From positions 34,593 to 98,592 of the forward strand of contig NZ_VOSL01000019.1 in assembly GCF_007997005.1 (NCBI RefSeq): DNA of 64,000 bases, in the 5' to 3' direction. Numbering within the stretch: the first letter of the stretch is position 1; each line of letters starts with the position of its first letter. This stretch comes from Lujinxingia vulgaris (GTDB lineage: Bacteria > Myxococcota_A > Bradymonadia > Bradymonadales > Bradymonadaceae). The notes under the pieces are model-generated. The model did not search any database, was not told the DNA's origin, and worked only from the letters and a program-made list of their open reading frames with translations. Below, piece by piece: positions 25,688 to 34,922 of this stretch. A program made the translations under genes and the position numbers.

Positions 25688-26383
25688 TTACTCCGCGCCC
25701 AGATCGTAGACTTCGAGGTTGTCGAAGGTGGCCGGGGCCTGCCAGTTGTTGAAGGCAAAATGGCGGTGGTCGTCGCCTTTGAGGGGATCTTCGTCGGCGT
25801 AGGTGAGGAAGGGTTTGCCGTCGACGAACCAGCGCAGGCGGTTGTCGGTGCGCACGATGGCGAAGGTGTAGGTGCGCTCGGGCTCGACCTTCTGGCCGGA
25901 GGCGCCGACGAGGCGGTCGTCGCCGTGCTCGTCGAGTCGGGCGATGATGTTGAGGCTGTTGTTCCAGCCGCCGAAGATGCCGATGTAGCCGCTCTCGTGG
26001 GTCTGGCCGTCGCCGAGGATCTCGAACTTAAGATCGCCCACCTCCGAGAGCGCTGTGGCTTCAAAGCTCACGCGAAAATGTTCGGGAAGGGGCGTTTGCA
26101 GCCAGAGGGCGTCGTTTTTGGCGCCGGCGATGTGCAGCTTTCCGTCCTCGATCTGCCAGCCGGCGTAGCCGCTCTGCCACTCTTCGCCGAGGGCCGGGCC
26201 GTCGAAGGTGGTCTTGTAGACGAGCTGGCCGCCTTCAAGCCCGGTGGTGTCGTTGGCACCGGCGGCGGTGGCCGCCGGGGCGGGGCCGGTCTGCGGGGTG
26301 TCGGGGGCCTGGTCGCAGGCGATGGCGAGCGAGAGGGCCGAGAGCAGCGCGATGGCGAGCCGGGGGGAGGGCGTCGTGGGCAT
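25688..26383 (-). CDS. Lipoprotein with a beta-sandwich (LamG-like) domain
   Basis: The protein is 231 residues from ATG 26383 (GAGGA upstream). A lipobox LAIAC follows a signal peptide, so it is anchored to the outer membrane or exported. After a Pro/Ala linker comes a beta-sandwich with LVYKTTFDGPALGEEWQSGYAGWQIEDGKLHIAG, TPLPEHFRVSFEATALSEVGDLKFEILG, GYIGIFGGWNNSLNIIARLDEHGDDR and NNWQAPATFDNLEVYDLGAE. This is the fold of family-16-like or 3-keto-disaccharide hydrolase-related domains. I cannot identify catalytic residues and the substrate is unknown. Confidence 0.65.
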   Translation of the reverse strand: MPTTPSPRLAIALLSALSLAIACDQAPDTPQTGPAPAATAAGANDTTGLEGGQLVYKTTFDGPALGEEWQSGYAGWQIEDGKLHIAGAKNDALWLQTPLPEHFRVSFEATALSEVGDLKFEILGDGQTHESGYIGIFGGWNNSLNIIARLDEHGDDRLVGASGQKVEPERTYTFAIVRTDNRLRWFVDGKPFLTYADEDPLKGDDHRHFAFNNWQAPATFDNLEVYDLGAE

Positions 26384-26400
26384 GGGGATGTCCTCAAAGT

Positions 26401-26436
26401 AAAAAGCCGACGAAGTCAGGGGACGTTCGTCGGCTT
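26401..26436 (-). terminator. Terminator after the first hybrid kinase gene
   Basis: An 11-bp stem (AAGCCGACGAA at 26404-26414 with TTCGTCGGCTT at 26426-26436) has five As at its left end (26401-26405). Read on the minus strand, it is a stem followed by a T tract. It lies between the kinase gene ending at 26507 and the next start at 26383. Confidence 0.8.
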
Positions 26437-26506
26437 CTATAGCAGATCGGCCGGTCGGCAAAAACTGCAGCGCGGCGGCCCCGGCGCGGGTGTGCCGCGT
26501 GGGTGA

Positions 26507-29083
26507 TCAGGTGTGTTCGTGGACCTTGCGCACCAGCTCGCGGATCTGCTCGAGCAGGAGCTCGCCATCGTCGCCGCCTTTGGGCAGGACCTCGCGGGCG
26601 CCGCGGGAGAGCTCGTCGCGATCGGCGTCGCTGAGCTCTTTGGCGGTGATGACGACCACCGGGATCTGGCAGTGGGCCTCATCGCGGCGCACCCGGCGCA
26701 AGAACTCAAAGCCGTCCATTTTGGGCATCATCAGGTCGAGGAGGATGAGCGCCGGCGGAGCGCCGGAGAGGGCTTCCAGACCTTCCAGGCCGTTGGTGGC
26801 CTCGTCGACCTGCCAGCCTTCTTTCTCAAGCACGCGGCGGATGAGCGAGCGGGTGGGCTCGTCGTCTTCTACCACGAGCACGCGGCCGCCTTCGGGGGCC
26901 GATGCGCCTTGCTCCTCGTCGCTGCGGTAGCGCTGAAGGATGCTCAAGAGGGCGTCGCGATCGATGGGTTTCATCAGGTAGTGGTCGGCGCCGAGCGCGT
27001 AGCCGCGGGAGGTCTCCGAGACCATGGTGACCATGATGACGGGGATCTCTGCGAGTTTCGGATCGGATTTGAGCCTGGCGAGCGTGGACCAGCCGTCGAG
27101 CTGGGGCATCATCACATCGAGGGTGATGGCGGCAGGCTGCAGCTCGGCGGCCAGGTGCAGGCCCTCGGTGCCGCTGGCGGCGCAGACGACCTCAAAGCCT
27201 TCGCGCTCGAGCATGCGACGCAGAAGATCGCGTACGGTGGGGTCGTCGTCGATCACCAGCACCACGTCGCCCGAGGCGCAGCTGAGCCCGGCGTCGGTCA
27301 GGGCGTCGGCGGTCTGGCCGGAGGTGGAGAGGGTGCGGGTGCGGGGGCGCTCGGCGTCGTCTTCAACGTCGTCGCGGGGGATCTCGTTGGCGCGAAGATC
27401 GGCGGAGAGGCGCACGGTGAAGGTTGTGCCCTGATCTTTGTGGCTCTCGACCTCGATCGTGCCGCCGAGCAGACTGGCGAAGTGGCGAGTGATGGTCAGG
27501 CCCAGGCCTGTGCCGCCGAACTCACGGGTGGTGGAGGTGTCGGCCTGGGTGAACGCCTCAAAGATCTGCTTGAGCTCCTCGGGGGTCATGCCGATGCCGG
27601 TGTCGGTGACGCTGATAACGATCTGGTCGGCCTCGGTGTCGCGGCGGGCGTCGACTTTGACCTGGCCCTGGCGGGTGAATTTGCAGGCGTTGGACAGAAG
27701 GTTGAACGCGATCTGACGCACCTTGGTGGGGTCGGAGCGCATGTAGCGCAGGTCGGGATCGAGGGTCATCGTCAGGGTGTTGAAGTTCTGTCGGGCCAGG
27801 GGGGCGACGGTGGCGGCGATATCATCGAGGAGCTCGCTGATGTCAAAGAGCTCGATGTGGGTGGTCATCTTGCCGGCCTCAATCTTGGAGAGATCGAGGA
27901 TGTCGTTGATGAGCGCGAGCAGGTGTTGTCCGGCCGAGCGGATCCGCTGGAGGTCGGGTCGAAAGGGCTCGACGATAGGGGTTGCCTCGTTTTGCTCTTC
28001 GACGATGACGTCGATCTCCTCCAGCACGATCTCGGCGTAGCCAATGACGGCGTTGAGCGGGGTGCGCAGCTCATGGCTCATATTGGCCAGGAAGGCGCTC
28101 TTGGCACGGTTGGCCTCCAGGGCCTCATCCCGGGCCAGCTCCAGGGCCTGGCGGGCAGCGTGGCGTTCGGTGACGTCGCGCAAGATCAAAACAAAGCGCA
28201 CATTCGTCGAGTCGTAGAGCGTGCCCAGTGCCACCTCGATCGGAAAGAGCTCCCCGTGGCGCATGCCTTCGAGCTCGGTGGCCGAGCGCAACGTGCCCTT
28301 GAGCGCCGATTCGCGAAGCCTGCCCGCGGTCAGCGCCGGGACCAACGCCTCGATCGGAGTCTGAATGAGCGCGTCTTCGGAGAGGCCAAAGATCCGGGCG
28401 CTGGCCGGGTTTCCGCTCTCGATACGTCCATCGGCGTTGATTGTCAGGATGGGGTCGGGGGCCGTCTCCACCACCGCCCGGGTTTCGGCCTCACGGGTTT
28501 TGACCCGGTCGATAAGCCACTCCTGGAGGCGGTCTTTTAAGACGAACATCGAGAACATCACGCTGGTCATGCCCACCATCTCGATGAGTCGGGTCGATTC
28601 GGGGCTGTTTGCGCCGATGATCTGCGCGAAGGCCACGCCGTTGATGTCGGCGATAAAAATGGCCACCCAGGTTGTTAACGTCAGCGCCAGCCACCCCAGG
28701 GCGGGGCGAGTGCCCAGGAAGAGCAGCGCAAACATGGGCACCAGCCCCATCCAGCTGAGCGATTCGGAGTCCATGCCGTTGGCCGCCAGCGCCATGCCCA
28801 GAAAGAGGATGTAAAAGGGAATCAGGATGAGATTTCCCGCCAGCGGCATGCTCCCGGTGCGCTTGAGCGCAAAGGGGGCCGAGCCCACGCAAATCGTCGC
28901 CGCGATCACCGCCAGCGTGATCGACACCGAGTGCTGGGTTACCCAGATAAAGGTCGCGGCGATGGGGCCCCAGATCACCAGAAAGAAGACGGTTTGAATG
29001 GCCAGTTCGGCGCGTTTTCGCTCAATGTCGCGCCCCTGGCCATAGTCCCCGGGAATAAAATAATCGACGGCGTTTTGAAGCAT
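26507..29083 (-). CDS. Hybrid sensor histidine kinase with two receiver domains (copy 1)
   Basis: The protein is 858 residues. It begins with about six membrane helices (residues 25-190), then PAS (TAPDPILTINADGRIESGNPASARIFGL). The kinase core has HisKA with phosphoacceptor His in [16 protein letters not shown] and HATPase with NAC, DTGIGM and GGTGLGL. Two receiver domains follow, with [30 protein letters not shown] and [31 protein letters not shown]. The stimulus is unknown. It lies 105 bp after a paralogue of nearly the same length and domain order. No DNA-binding regulator is adjacent, so phosphate may leave to a distant target. The sensor domain has no known ligand motif. Confidence 0.9.
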   Translation of the reverse strand: MLQNAVDYFIPGDYGQGRDIERKRAELAIQTVFFLVIWGPIAATFIWVTQHSVSITLAVIAATICVGSAPFALKRTGSMPLAGNLILIPFYILFLGMALAANGMDSESLSWMGLVPMFALLFLGTRPALGWLALTLTTWVAIFIADINGVAFAQIIGANSPESTRLIEMVGMTSVMFSMFVLKDRLQEWLIDRVKTREAETRAVVETAPDPILTINADGRIESGNPASARIFGLSEDALIQTPIEALVPALTAGRLRESALKGTLRSATELEGMRHGELFPIEVALGTLYDSTNVRFVLILRDVTERHAARQALELARDEALEANRAKSAFLANMSHELRTPLNAVIGYAEIVLEEIDVIVEEQNEATPIVEPFRPDLQRIRSAGQHLLALINDILDLSKIEAGKMTTHIELFDISELLDDIAATVAPLARQNFNTLTMTLDPDLRYMRSDPTKVRQIAFNLLSNACKFTRQGQVKVDARRDTEADQIVISVTDTGIGMTPEELKQIFEAFTQADTSTTREFGGTGLGLTITRHFASLLGGTIEVESHKDQGTTFTVRLSADLRANEIPRDDVEDDAERPRTRTLSTSGQTADALTDAGLSCASGDVVLVIDDDPTVRDLLRRMLEREGFEVVCAASGTEGLHLAAELQPAAITLDVMMPQLDGWSTLARLKSDPKLAEIPVIMVTMVSETSRGYALGADHYLMKPIDRDALLSILQRYRSDEEQGASAPEGGRVLVVEDDEPTRSLIRRVLEKEGWQVDEATNGLEGLEALSGAPPALILLDLMMPKMDGFEFLRRVRRDEAHCQIPVVVITAKELSDADRDELSRGAREVLPKGGDDGELLLEQIRELVRKVHEHT

Positions 29084-29188
29084 GATTCGGGCCTTAGGCC
29101 AATGAGCTCAACGACGAGAGCTTTGTGGATAGAAGGAGTTCGGGGGGCGTGCATAAGAATCGCTGCGTGAGCGCGGGAAGTATCACTC

Positions 29189-31756
29189 TCAGAGGAGCGT
29201 GTCGACGACCGGCCGCGGGGTGTGGCGGCGCACCATCTTGCGGAGCTCATCGAGGAGGTGATCGCGCTCGTTTCCGCCCTTGTCGATGATGGCGTTGACG
29301 CCCTGGCGAAGCCGGGTGCGATCGTCGTCGGTGAGCTCTTTGGCGGTGACCACCACGACGGGGATGTGGCGATGCGCCTCATCCTGACGCAGCTTATGGA
29401 GAAACTCAAAGCCGTCCATCTTCGGCATCATCAGGTCGAGGAGGATGAGCCGGGGGCGGTGGTCTTCGAGGCGCTCCAGGCCCTCCAGGCCGTTTGTGGC
29501 TTCAATGACCTGCCAGCCCTCGTTGTGGAGGACCCGGCGCATCAGGGCGCGGGTGGGCTCGTCGTCTTCAACAATAAGGATGGGCTCTTCGCCGGGAAGG
29601 TCGGCGTCGCGGTAGGTGTGCAGGATCTCCAGCAGGGCGTCGCGCTCCACCGGTTTCATCAGGTAGTGGTCGGCGCCGAGCGCGTAGCCGCGGGCGGCCT
29701 CGGAGACCATCGTGATCATGATGACGGGGATCTGGCTGAGCTCGGGGTGGGCTTTAAGCCGGGAGAGCGCGGTCCAGCCGTCCATCTGGGGCATCATCAC
29801 ATCCAGGGTGATGGCGTCGGGGCGAAGCTGCTCCGCGAGCAGCAGGGCCTCGGTGCCGCTGGCGGCGCAGACGACCTCGTAGCCGTCGCGCTCTAAGATG
29901 CGGCGGAAGAGGTCGCGCACCGTCGGGTCGTCGTCGACCACCAGCACCAGGCCCGACTCACCGATGGCCGGGAGGTTGGAGAGGGTGTGCCCGCTGCCGG
30001 TGAAGGTGGCGTGGGTGACCGGGGAGGTGTCGACCAGGGTCGAGTAGGGGGTCTCGGCTTCGTCGTCACTGCCCAGATCCATGGCCAGGCGCACGGTGAA
30101 GGTGGTGCCCTGGCCGACCTGGCTCTCCACCTCGATGGTGCCGCCGAGCAGGCTCGCGAAGTGGCGGGTGATGGTCAGGCCTAAGCCGGTGCCGCCGAAC
30201 TCGCGGGTGGTGGAGCTGTCGGCCTGGGTGAAGGCCTCAAAGATGCTGGCGAGCTGCTCGGGGGTCATGCCCATGCCGGTGTCGCGCACGGCCATGACGA
30301 TGTGTTTGTTCTCCTCGTCGGGGCGCACATCCACGGTGACGGTGCCGGAGTGGGTGAATTTGCAGGCGTTGGACAAAAGGTTGAACGCGATCTGGCGCAC
30401 CTTGGTGGGGTCGGTGCGCACAAAACGAATGGCGTCCTCGTCCATGTCGAGGGTGACCTGGTTGCCGTTTTTCTGGGCCAGGGGGAGCACCGTGGCGGTC
30501 ACGTCGCGCAGGAGCGCGGCCAGATCAAAGAGCTCCAGGTGCGTGGTCATCTTGCCAGCCTCGATTTTTGAGAGATCGAGGATGTCGTTGATGACAGCGA
30601 GCAGGTGCTTGCCGGCGCCGCGGATGTGGTTGAGGTCGGGCACAAAGGGCGCGACGACCTCGCGCATCGCCGGGTTTTCGTCGCCGGTGAGCTCGATTTC
30701 TTCGAGAATCATCTCGGAGTAGCCGATCACGGCGTTGAGCGGGGTGCGCAGCTCGTGGCTCATGTTGGCCAGAAACGCGCTCTTGGCGCGGCTGGCGTCC
30801 AGGGCTTCGTCGCGGGCGGCTTGAAGGGCCTGCTGGGCGGCCATGCGATCGGTGATGTCGCGCAGGACGAGCACGTGGTGCAGGGCGCCCTCCTCTTCGA
30901 AGCTGCCGAGCGCGAGCTCCAGGGGAAACTCCTGGCCGCGGCGCAGAGCGGTGTGCTCGTGGTTGGCGTTGTCGTCGGCCTGGCGGTGGCTGGCGAGGCT
31001 TTTTTCGTCGAGGGAGGGGATGAGCGCGCTGACGGGCTGACCCTGCAGAGCGGTCTCGGAGGCGCCGAAGATGCGCGCGGCCGCGGCGTTGGCGTCGAGC
31101 ACCAGGCCGCGGGCATCCAACGTCAGAATGGCGTCGGGCGCCGTCTCCACCACCGCGCGGGTGCGGGCCTGCTGGCGGTTGAGCGCGCTGACCAGCCAGT
31201 CCTGGAGGCGATCTTTGAACATAAAGATGCCAAAGACCATCGAGCCCACCCCAATCAGCTCCAGCGCGCGGTTGCCCAGCGGGCTGCCGCCGGCGATCGA
31301 GGGCCCAAAGCCCGGCCCAAAGCCCTCGTGCGCCAGAAAAGCCACCCAGATCGCCATGACCACGCCCATCCAGACGTAGGCGTGGCGTTTGGTTTGAAGC
31401 ACCAGCGAGAGCAGCGGGACGATGATCAGCCAGGTCAGCGCGGTGGCCATCGGTCCCCCGGTGAAGGTGGCCACCGCGATAATCAGGAGCATGCAGGGCA
31501 TCAGCACAAAATAGCCCGTCAACGCCAACCTGCCCGTGCGTTTGAGCACCCAGGCCCCGGAGAAGGTCATCGACGAGCCCCCCACGATCAGCGCCAGCAT
31601 CGTCAGGTTGTCCATCACGATGTAGGCGAAGAGCGCGGTGAGCACGCCCCAGAAGGCCATAAAGAGAATGATGGAGATCGCCGCCTCGGCGCGTCGGCGC
31701 TCAACGCCGTCTTCGAGGAGGTGGGCGGGGATGAAATAGTGGATGAGTTTTTTCAT
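29189..31756 (-). CDS. Hybrid sensor histidine kinase with two receiver domains (copy 2)
   Basis: The protein is 855 residues, with the same architecture as the neighbour: membrane sensor region, PAS ([27 protein letters not shown]), HisKA with [18 protein letters not shown], HATPase with [16 protein letters not shown] and GGTGLGL, then two receivers ([30 protein letters not shown] and [31 protein letters not shown]). Its core and receiver sequence is close to copy 1, while the sensor segment is much more diverged. That pattern suggests tandem duplication and then sensor change. The start ATG lies at 31756. It has no strong ribosome site. Confidence 0.9.
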   Translation of the reverse strand: MKKLIHYFIPAHLLEDGVERRRAEAAISIILFMAFWGVLTALFAYIVMDNLTMLALIVGGSSMTFSGAWVLKRTGRLALTGYFVLMPCMLLIIAVATFTGGPMATALTWLIIVPLLSLVLQTKRHAYVWMGVVMAIWVAFLAHEGFGPGFGPSIAGGSPLGNRALELIGVGSMVFGIFMFKDRLQDWLVSALNRQQARTRAVVETAPDAILTLDARGLVLDANAAAARIFGASETALQGQPVSALIPSLDEKSLASHRQADDNANHEHTALRRGQEFPLELALGSFEEEGALHHVLVLRDITDRMAAQQALQAARDEALDASRAKSAFLANMSHELRTPLNAVIGYSEMILEEIELTGDENPAMREVVAPFVPDLNHIRGAGKHLLAVINDILDLSKIEAGKMTTHLELFDLAALLRDVTATVLPLAQKNGNQVTLDMDEDAIRFVRTDPTKVRQIAFNLLSNACKFTHSGTVTVDVRPDEENKHIVMAVRDTGMGMTPEQLASIFEAFTQADSSTTREFGGTGLGLTITRHFASLLGGTIEVESQVGQGTTFTVRLAMDLGSDDEAETPYSTLVDTSPVTHATFTGSGHTLSNLPAIGESGLVLVVDDDPTVRDLFRRILERDGYEVVCAASGTEALLLAEQLRPDAITLDVMMPQMDGWTALSRLKAHPELSQIPVIMITMVSEAARGYALGADHYLMKPVERDALLEILHTYRDADLPGEEPILIVEDDEPTRALMRRVLHNEGWQVIEATNGLEGLERLEDHRPRLILLDLMMPKMDGFEFLHKLRQDEAHRHIPVVVVTAKELTDDDRTRLRQGVNAIIDKGGNERDHLLDELRKMVRRHTPRPVVDTLL

Positions 31757-31962
31757 AGGTTTTTCGGCTAGGGATCCGCCCCAGGTTGTTTTGTTTACGG
31801 GGTTTGCGTGTGGATCGGGTGGGGTGCGCGTGTGGTTAGGTGGTTGTGTGGTTGGGTGGTTGTGGGGCGCGCGTGTGGTTATGGGGTTATGGGGTTATGT
31901 GGTTGTGTGGTTGTGTGGTTGTGGGGCCTGGGGGGTTCGCGGTGTGGGTCGATTCGTGAGTG

Positions 31963-32066
31963 CCGAGCGCCTCAGGACGACGCTGGCTGCGTCGACTGGG
32001 ATTCGCGGTGGCGCTGCCACAGCTTCATCCCAGCCTCCTTGCCAGCGCCGCCCTGAATGCGCTCGG
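31963..32066 (+). repeat. 104-bp structured repeat, copy 3
   Basis: It begins CCGAGCGCCTCAGG and ends CCTGAATGCGCTCGG. The internal CGACGCTGGCTGCGTCG and GTGGCGCTGCCAC hairpins are kept. It follows the G/T leader, as copy 1 does. Confidence 0.9.
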
Positions 32067-32267
32067 GTTGGGGGCGTCTGTTCGAGAGTACGTCGGTTAT
32101 CGCCTCCGGGGAGGGGGACGTCAAAAAAAGTAACGGGTTTTCAGGGGGATGGCATTACCTGGATGGGGGGATGCGGGCGTTGGGAGAGTGCGGGTTGGGG
32201 TTGGGTGGTTGTGGGACGTCGAGGTCTGCGATGTCGGTCGATTCGTGCGTGCCGTAGGGGTTCACGA

Positions 32268-32464
32268 GCCCGAGATCGAGCCCGAGATCGAGATCGAGCC
32301 CGAGATCGAGCCCGAGATCGAGATCGAGCCCGAGATCGAGCCCGAGATCGAGATCGAGCCCGAGATCGAGCCCGAGATCGAGATCGAGATCGAGATCGAG
32401 ATCGAGCCCGAGATCGAGCCCGAGATCGAGATCGAGATCGAGTACGAGTACCAGTACCAGCCCG
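32268..32464. repeat. Hexanucleotide tandem tract (CCCGAG / ATCGAG)
   Basis: About 195 bases consist of two alternating hexamers, CCCGAG and ATCGAG, which together make a 30-bp higher-order unit (CCCGAG-ATCGAG-CCCGAG-ATCGAG-ATCGAG) repeated at least four times. It decays into GAGTACCAGTACCAG at the right end. It is an obvious site for slippage. Confidence 0.9.
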
Positions 32465-32477
32465 AGCCCCTGTCCCC

Positions 32478-32700
32478 GAACGGCCCGACCGTGGGTGCGA
32501 CCCCACCCTGTTCCGTCCCCGAACGCCCCATCTGAGCAACCGCCACGAACCGACCGTGACCGCGAACGGCCCGACCGTGGGTGTGACCCCACCCGGTGCC
32601 GTCCCGGGACGCCTCATCTGACCAACCGCCATGAACGGACCGTGACCCCGAACGGGCCACCCGGGGGTCGGACCCCGTCGTTTCCGTCTGCGGACGGCGA
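32478..32700. repeat. 86-bp tandem repeat, about 2.5 units
   Basis: Units begin GAACGGCCCG at 32478 and 32564, and GAACGGGCCA at 32650, exactly 86 bases apart. They share CCGACCGTGGGTG, GACCCCACC and CCGTCCC blocks, but have diverged. The shared GAACGG..CCGTTC-type words could fold, but I do not see a strong hairpin. Confidence 0.8.
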
Positions 32701-32742
32701 GGGAGAGGGTTCAACCCCCAAAGGTGGTATGCGTTGACGGCG

Positions 32743-32838
32743 TTCAGCTGGCCAACGCCGCGTTCACGAGCGCCAGGTAGCGCTGCAGGATGGCGGGGCG
32801 GTCGAACTCGGCGGCGCGGGCGCGCAGGGTGATGGCAC
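32743..32838 (-). pseudogene. 3' remnant of a family 4 glycosyltransferase gene
   Basis: On the minus strand the bases read ITLRARAAEFDRPAILQRYL and LALVNAALAS, then a stop (TGA at 32743). This is the C-terminal end of the glycosyltransferase at 34923-36068, which has TLRARAAEFDRPAILKRYM near its end. It begins right after the stop of asnB. No start or N-terminal part is present, so it is a dead fragment. It suggests a tandem glycosyltransferase once stood here and was partly lost or replaced. Confidence 0.75.
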
Positions 32839-32845
32839 CGGGGCT

Positions 32846-34786
32846 TTAGCGATCGGGGTGGGTGGCGGCCAACCAGCTCTGGAAGATCAGCGCAGGCCAG
32901 AGGCGAGCGGACCAGTCGTGGTGGCCGCTGCGGTGCTCGCGCCAGCGTTCGGAGAGCAGCGTGGGGTCGAAGAAGTTCTGCCGTTTCAAGCGGTCGTGAG
33001 CGAGGAGGTCGTCGGCCCAGGCGCGCAGGCCGGTGCGCAACCACTCGCCCAGGGGAACGGCGAATCCCTGTTTGGGGCGTTCAAACAGCGCTCGGGGCAC
33101 ATGACGGGCGAGCACCTCGCGCAGCAGGGCCTTGCCGGGGCCGGCGTCGCGGCTGAAGTGCAGGGGTAAGGTGGCGGCGAACGCGATGACGCGGTGATCG
33201 AGCAGGGGAATGCGCGTCTCCAGGCTGTGGGCCATCGCCGCGCGGTCGACTTTAGTGAGGATGTCGTCGGGCAGGTAGCGGAGGGTGTCGTCAAGCATCG
33301 CCAGGCGACGGGGGGTCAAGCCGGAGGGCTCGGGCCAGGGGGCGCGGGGGTGTGGGGAGGCTCCCAGGGTGGGGTTCTGGGCGTCGGGCCAGAGGTCGAG
33401 CAGTCGGCGGTAGGCATCGGCTTCGGTGGGGTAGTCTGCGATCCACTCGCCAAGTCGGTTCAGGCGCTCGCCAACTCGGCGAGTGCCGAGATCCGGGCTG
33501 AGGCGGTTTAGAAAATCATCGAGGGGAGGGCCGGGAATGCCTTTGAGCAGGCGTCCTGCTGTGTTGAAGAGCGGGCCGGGCACAGCCCGTCGTGTGTGGG
33601 CAAAGGTCTCGAAGAGACGGTAACGGTGGTAGCCGCCGAAGAGCTCGTCGCCGCCGTCGCCGGAGAGGCTGACGGTGACATGGCTGCGGGCCAGCTCGGA
33701 GACGAGGACGGTGGGGATCTGGGAGGAGTCGGCGAAGGGCTCATCATAGATCTGCGGCAGGTCTTCGATGACGTCGAGTCCCCGGGTGTCGTCGACGTAG
33801 AGCTCGGTGTGCTGGCAGCCCAGGTGTTCGGCGACCTTTCGGGCGTATTCGGCCTCGTTATGGCTGCGTTGTGAGAAGCCGATCGAGAAGGTGCGCACGG
33901 GCTGCGAGCTGATCGTCTGCATCAGCGCCACGATGGTGGAGGAGTCGATGCCCCCGGAGAGAAAGGCGCCGACGGGGACATCGGAGACCATACAGGCGCC
34001 GACGGCGTCTTTGAGGTGCGTCTCCAAAAGGTCGGCGGCCTCGGCGCGGCTGCCGGTAAATGGGGAGCGCCGCCCGGCGGCGAAGACCTCGCTCGCTGAC
34101 CAGTAGGGCCGGGGTTCTCCGGTCTGAAGCGTGGTGGCATCGACCTTGACGAAGCAGCCCGGAGGCAGCTTGTGGATGTTCTCGTAGATGGCGTGGGGAG
34201 CGGGCACGTTGCGTACCCGCATCAAGGAGGCCAGGGATCGGCGGTCGATGGGGGCGTTGAACTCCGGAGCGGCGCGCAGAGCTTTGAGCTCCGAGCCGAA
34301 GAGAAAAGCCTGGCCCTGGCGGCCGTAATAAAGAGGCTTTTGCCCGGTGCGGTCGCGCGCCAGCCAGAGGACGCGCTCGTCGCGATCCCAGAGCGCGAAC
34401 GCGAACATGCCGTTGACCCGTTGCAGGGCGTCGTTGACACCGTAGCGGGCCAGAAGGGCCAGGAGGACCTCGGTGTCGGAGTCGCCCACAAAGCGGTCTC
34501 CCCGGGCCTCAAGCTCCTCCCGTAGCTCGGCGAAGTTATAGATCTCGCCATTGTAGGTGAGCACGTAGCGTTTGCAGACCGAGTGCATGGGCTGGCGGCC
34601 GGCCTCGCTAAGATCGATGATCGCCAGGCGACGGTGGCCCAGGGCGACGCCGGCGTTTACATCGCACCAGACGTCGCCGCTGTCGGGGCCGCGGTGGCGG
34701 AGCGCGGCGCTCATCGCTTCGATGCGGGCGCGAAGATCGTCGGTAGGCAGGGGGAGGGATGAGAGGTAGCCGGCGATGCCACACAT
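32846..34786 (-). CDS. asnB: Asparagine synthetase (glutamine-hydrolysing)
   Basis: The protein is 646 residues from ATG 34786, where the second residue is the catalytic Cys of the glutaminase domain (MCGIAGYLS). A longer frame to 34825 is ignored, as it would bury this Cys. Glutaminase motifs include HRGPDSGDVW, LGHRRLAIIDLSEAGRQPM and YNGEIYNFAELREEL. The synthetase half has the ATP pyrophosphatase loop VGAFLSGGIDSSTIVAL and SLSGDGGDELFGGYHRY. It makes asparagine, but in polysaccharide clusters such enzymes often amidate sugar acids. It lies downstream of a glycosyltransferase on the same strand, with a 104-bp element between. Confidence 0.92.
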   Translation of the reverse strand: MCGIAGYLSSLPLPTDDLRARIEAMSAALRHRGPDSGDVWCDVNAGVALGHRRLAIIDLSEAGRQPMHSVCKRYVLTYNGEIYNFAELREELEARGDRFVGDSDTEVLLALLARYGVNDALQRVNGMFAFALWDRDERVLWLARDRTGQKPLYYGRQGQAFLFGSELKALRAAPEFNAPIDRRSLASLMRVRNVPAPHAIYENIHKLPPGCFVKVDATTLQTGEPRPYWSASEVFAAGRRSPFTGSRAEAADLLETHLKDAVGACMVSDVPVGAFLSGGIDSSTIVALMQTISSQPVRTFSIGFSQRSHNEAEYARKVAEHLGCQHTELYVDDTRGLDVIEDLPQIYDEPFADSSQIPTVLVSELARSHVTVSLSGDGGDELFGGYHRYRLFETFAHTRRAVPGPLFNTAGRLLKGIPGPPLDDFLNRLSPDLGTRRVGERLNRLGEWIADYPTEADAYRRLLDLWPDAQNPTLGASPHPRAPWPEPSGLTPRRLAMLDDTLRYLPDDILTKVDRAAMAHSLETRIPLLDHRVIAFAATLPLHFSRDAGPGKALLREVLARHVPRALFERPKQGFAVPLGEWLRTGLRAWADDLLAHDRLKRQNFFDPTLLSERWREHRSGHHDWSARLWPALIFQSWLAATHPDR

Positions 34787-34805
34787 AGGGAGCCTGGAGG
34801 GGGGG

Positions 34806-34907
34806 CGACGACCTGAGGACGACACAGGCGGCGTCGCTTCGAGTTCGCGGCAGCGTGCTACAGCGTCATCCGTGCTCCTTGCCTGGCATCGCCCTGAGGG
34901 CGGTCGG
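34806..34907 (+). repeat. 104-bp structured repeat, copy 4 (diverged)
   Basis: This is the most diverged copy. It keeps the ACCTGAGGACGAC start and the GCCCTGAGGGCGGTCGG end, with GTCGC and CTTGCCTGGC blocks, but its terminal pairing is weaker. It sits between asnB and a glycosyltransferase, and six Ts follow its right end. Confidence 0.75.
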
Positions 34908-34922
34908 TTTTTTAAGTCATGT

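Larger units (their letters stand above)
31757..32742. other. Repeat-rich non-coding stretch upstream of kinase copy 2
   Basis: Nearly 1 kb with no supported gene. It holds, in order, a G/T-skewed leader (31795-31960) with GTGGTTGTGTGGTT-type blocks, one 104-bp element, a second short G/T leader near 32185-32260, the hexanucleotide tract, and the 86-bp tandem repeats. Open frames here occur in several phases and give only low-complexity peptides such as [10 protein letters not shown]. Confidence 0.65.

Noticed and set aside
25397..26506. A 369-residue plus-strand protein over the lipoprotein gene
   Set aside because: It is antisense to a gene with a clear signal peptide and ribosome site, and its start lies in the repeat region.
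32149..32535. A protein with EPEIEIE repeats
   Set aside because: The hexamer tract is open in several frames on both strands, so the frame is a by-product of the repeat; no ribosome site or family match.
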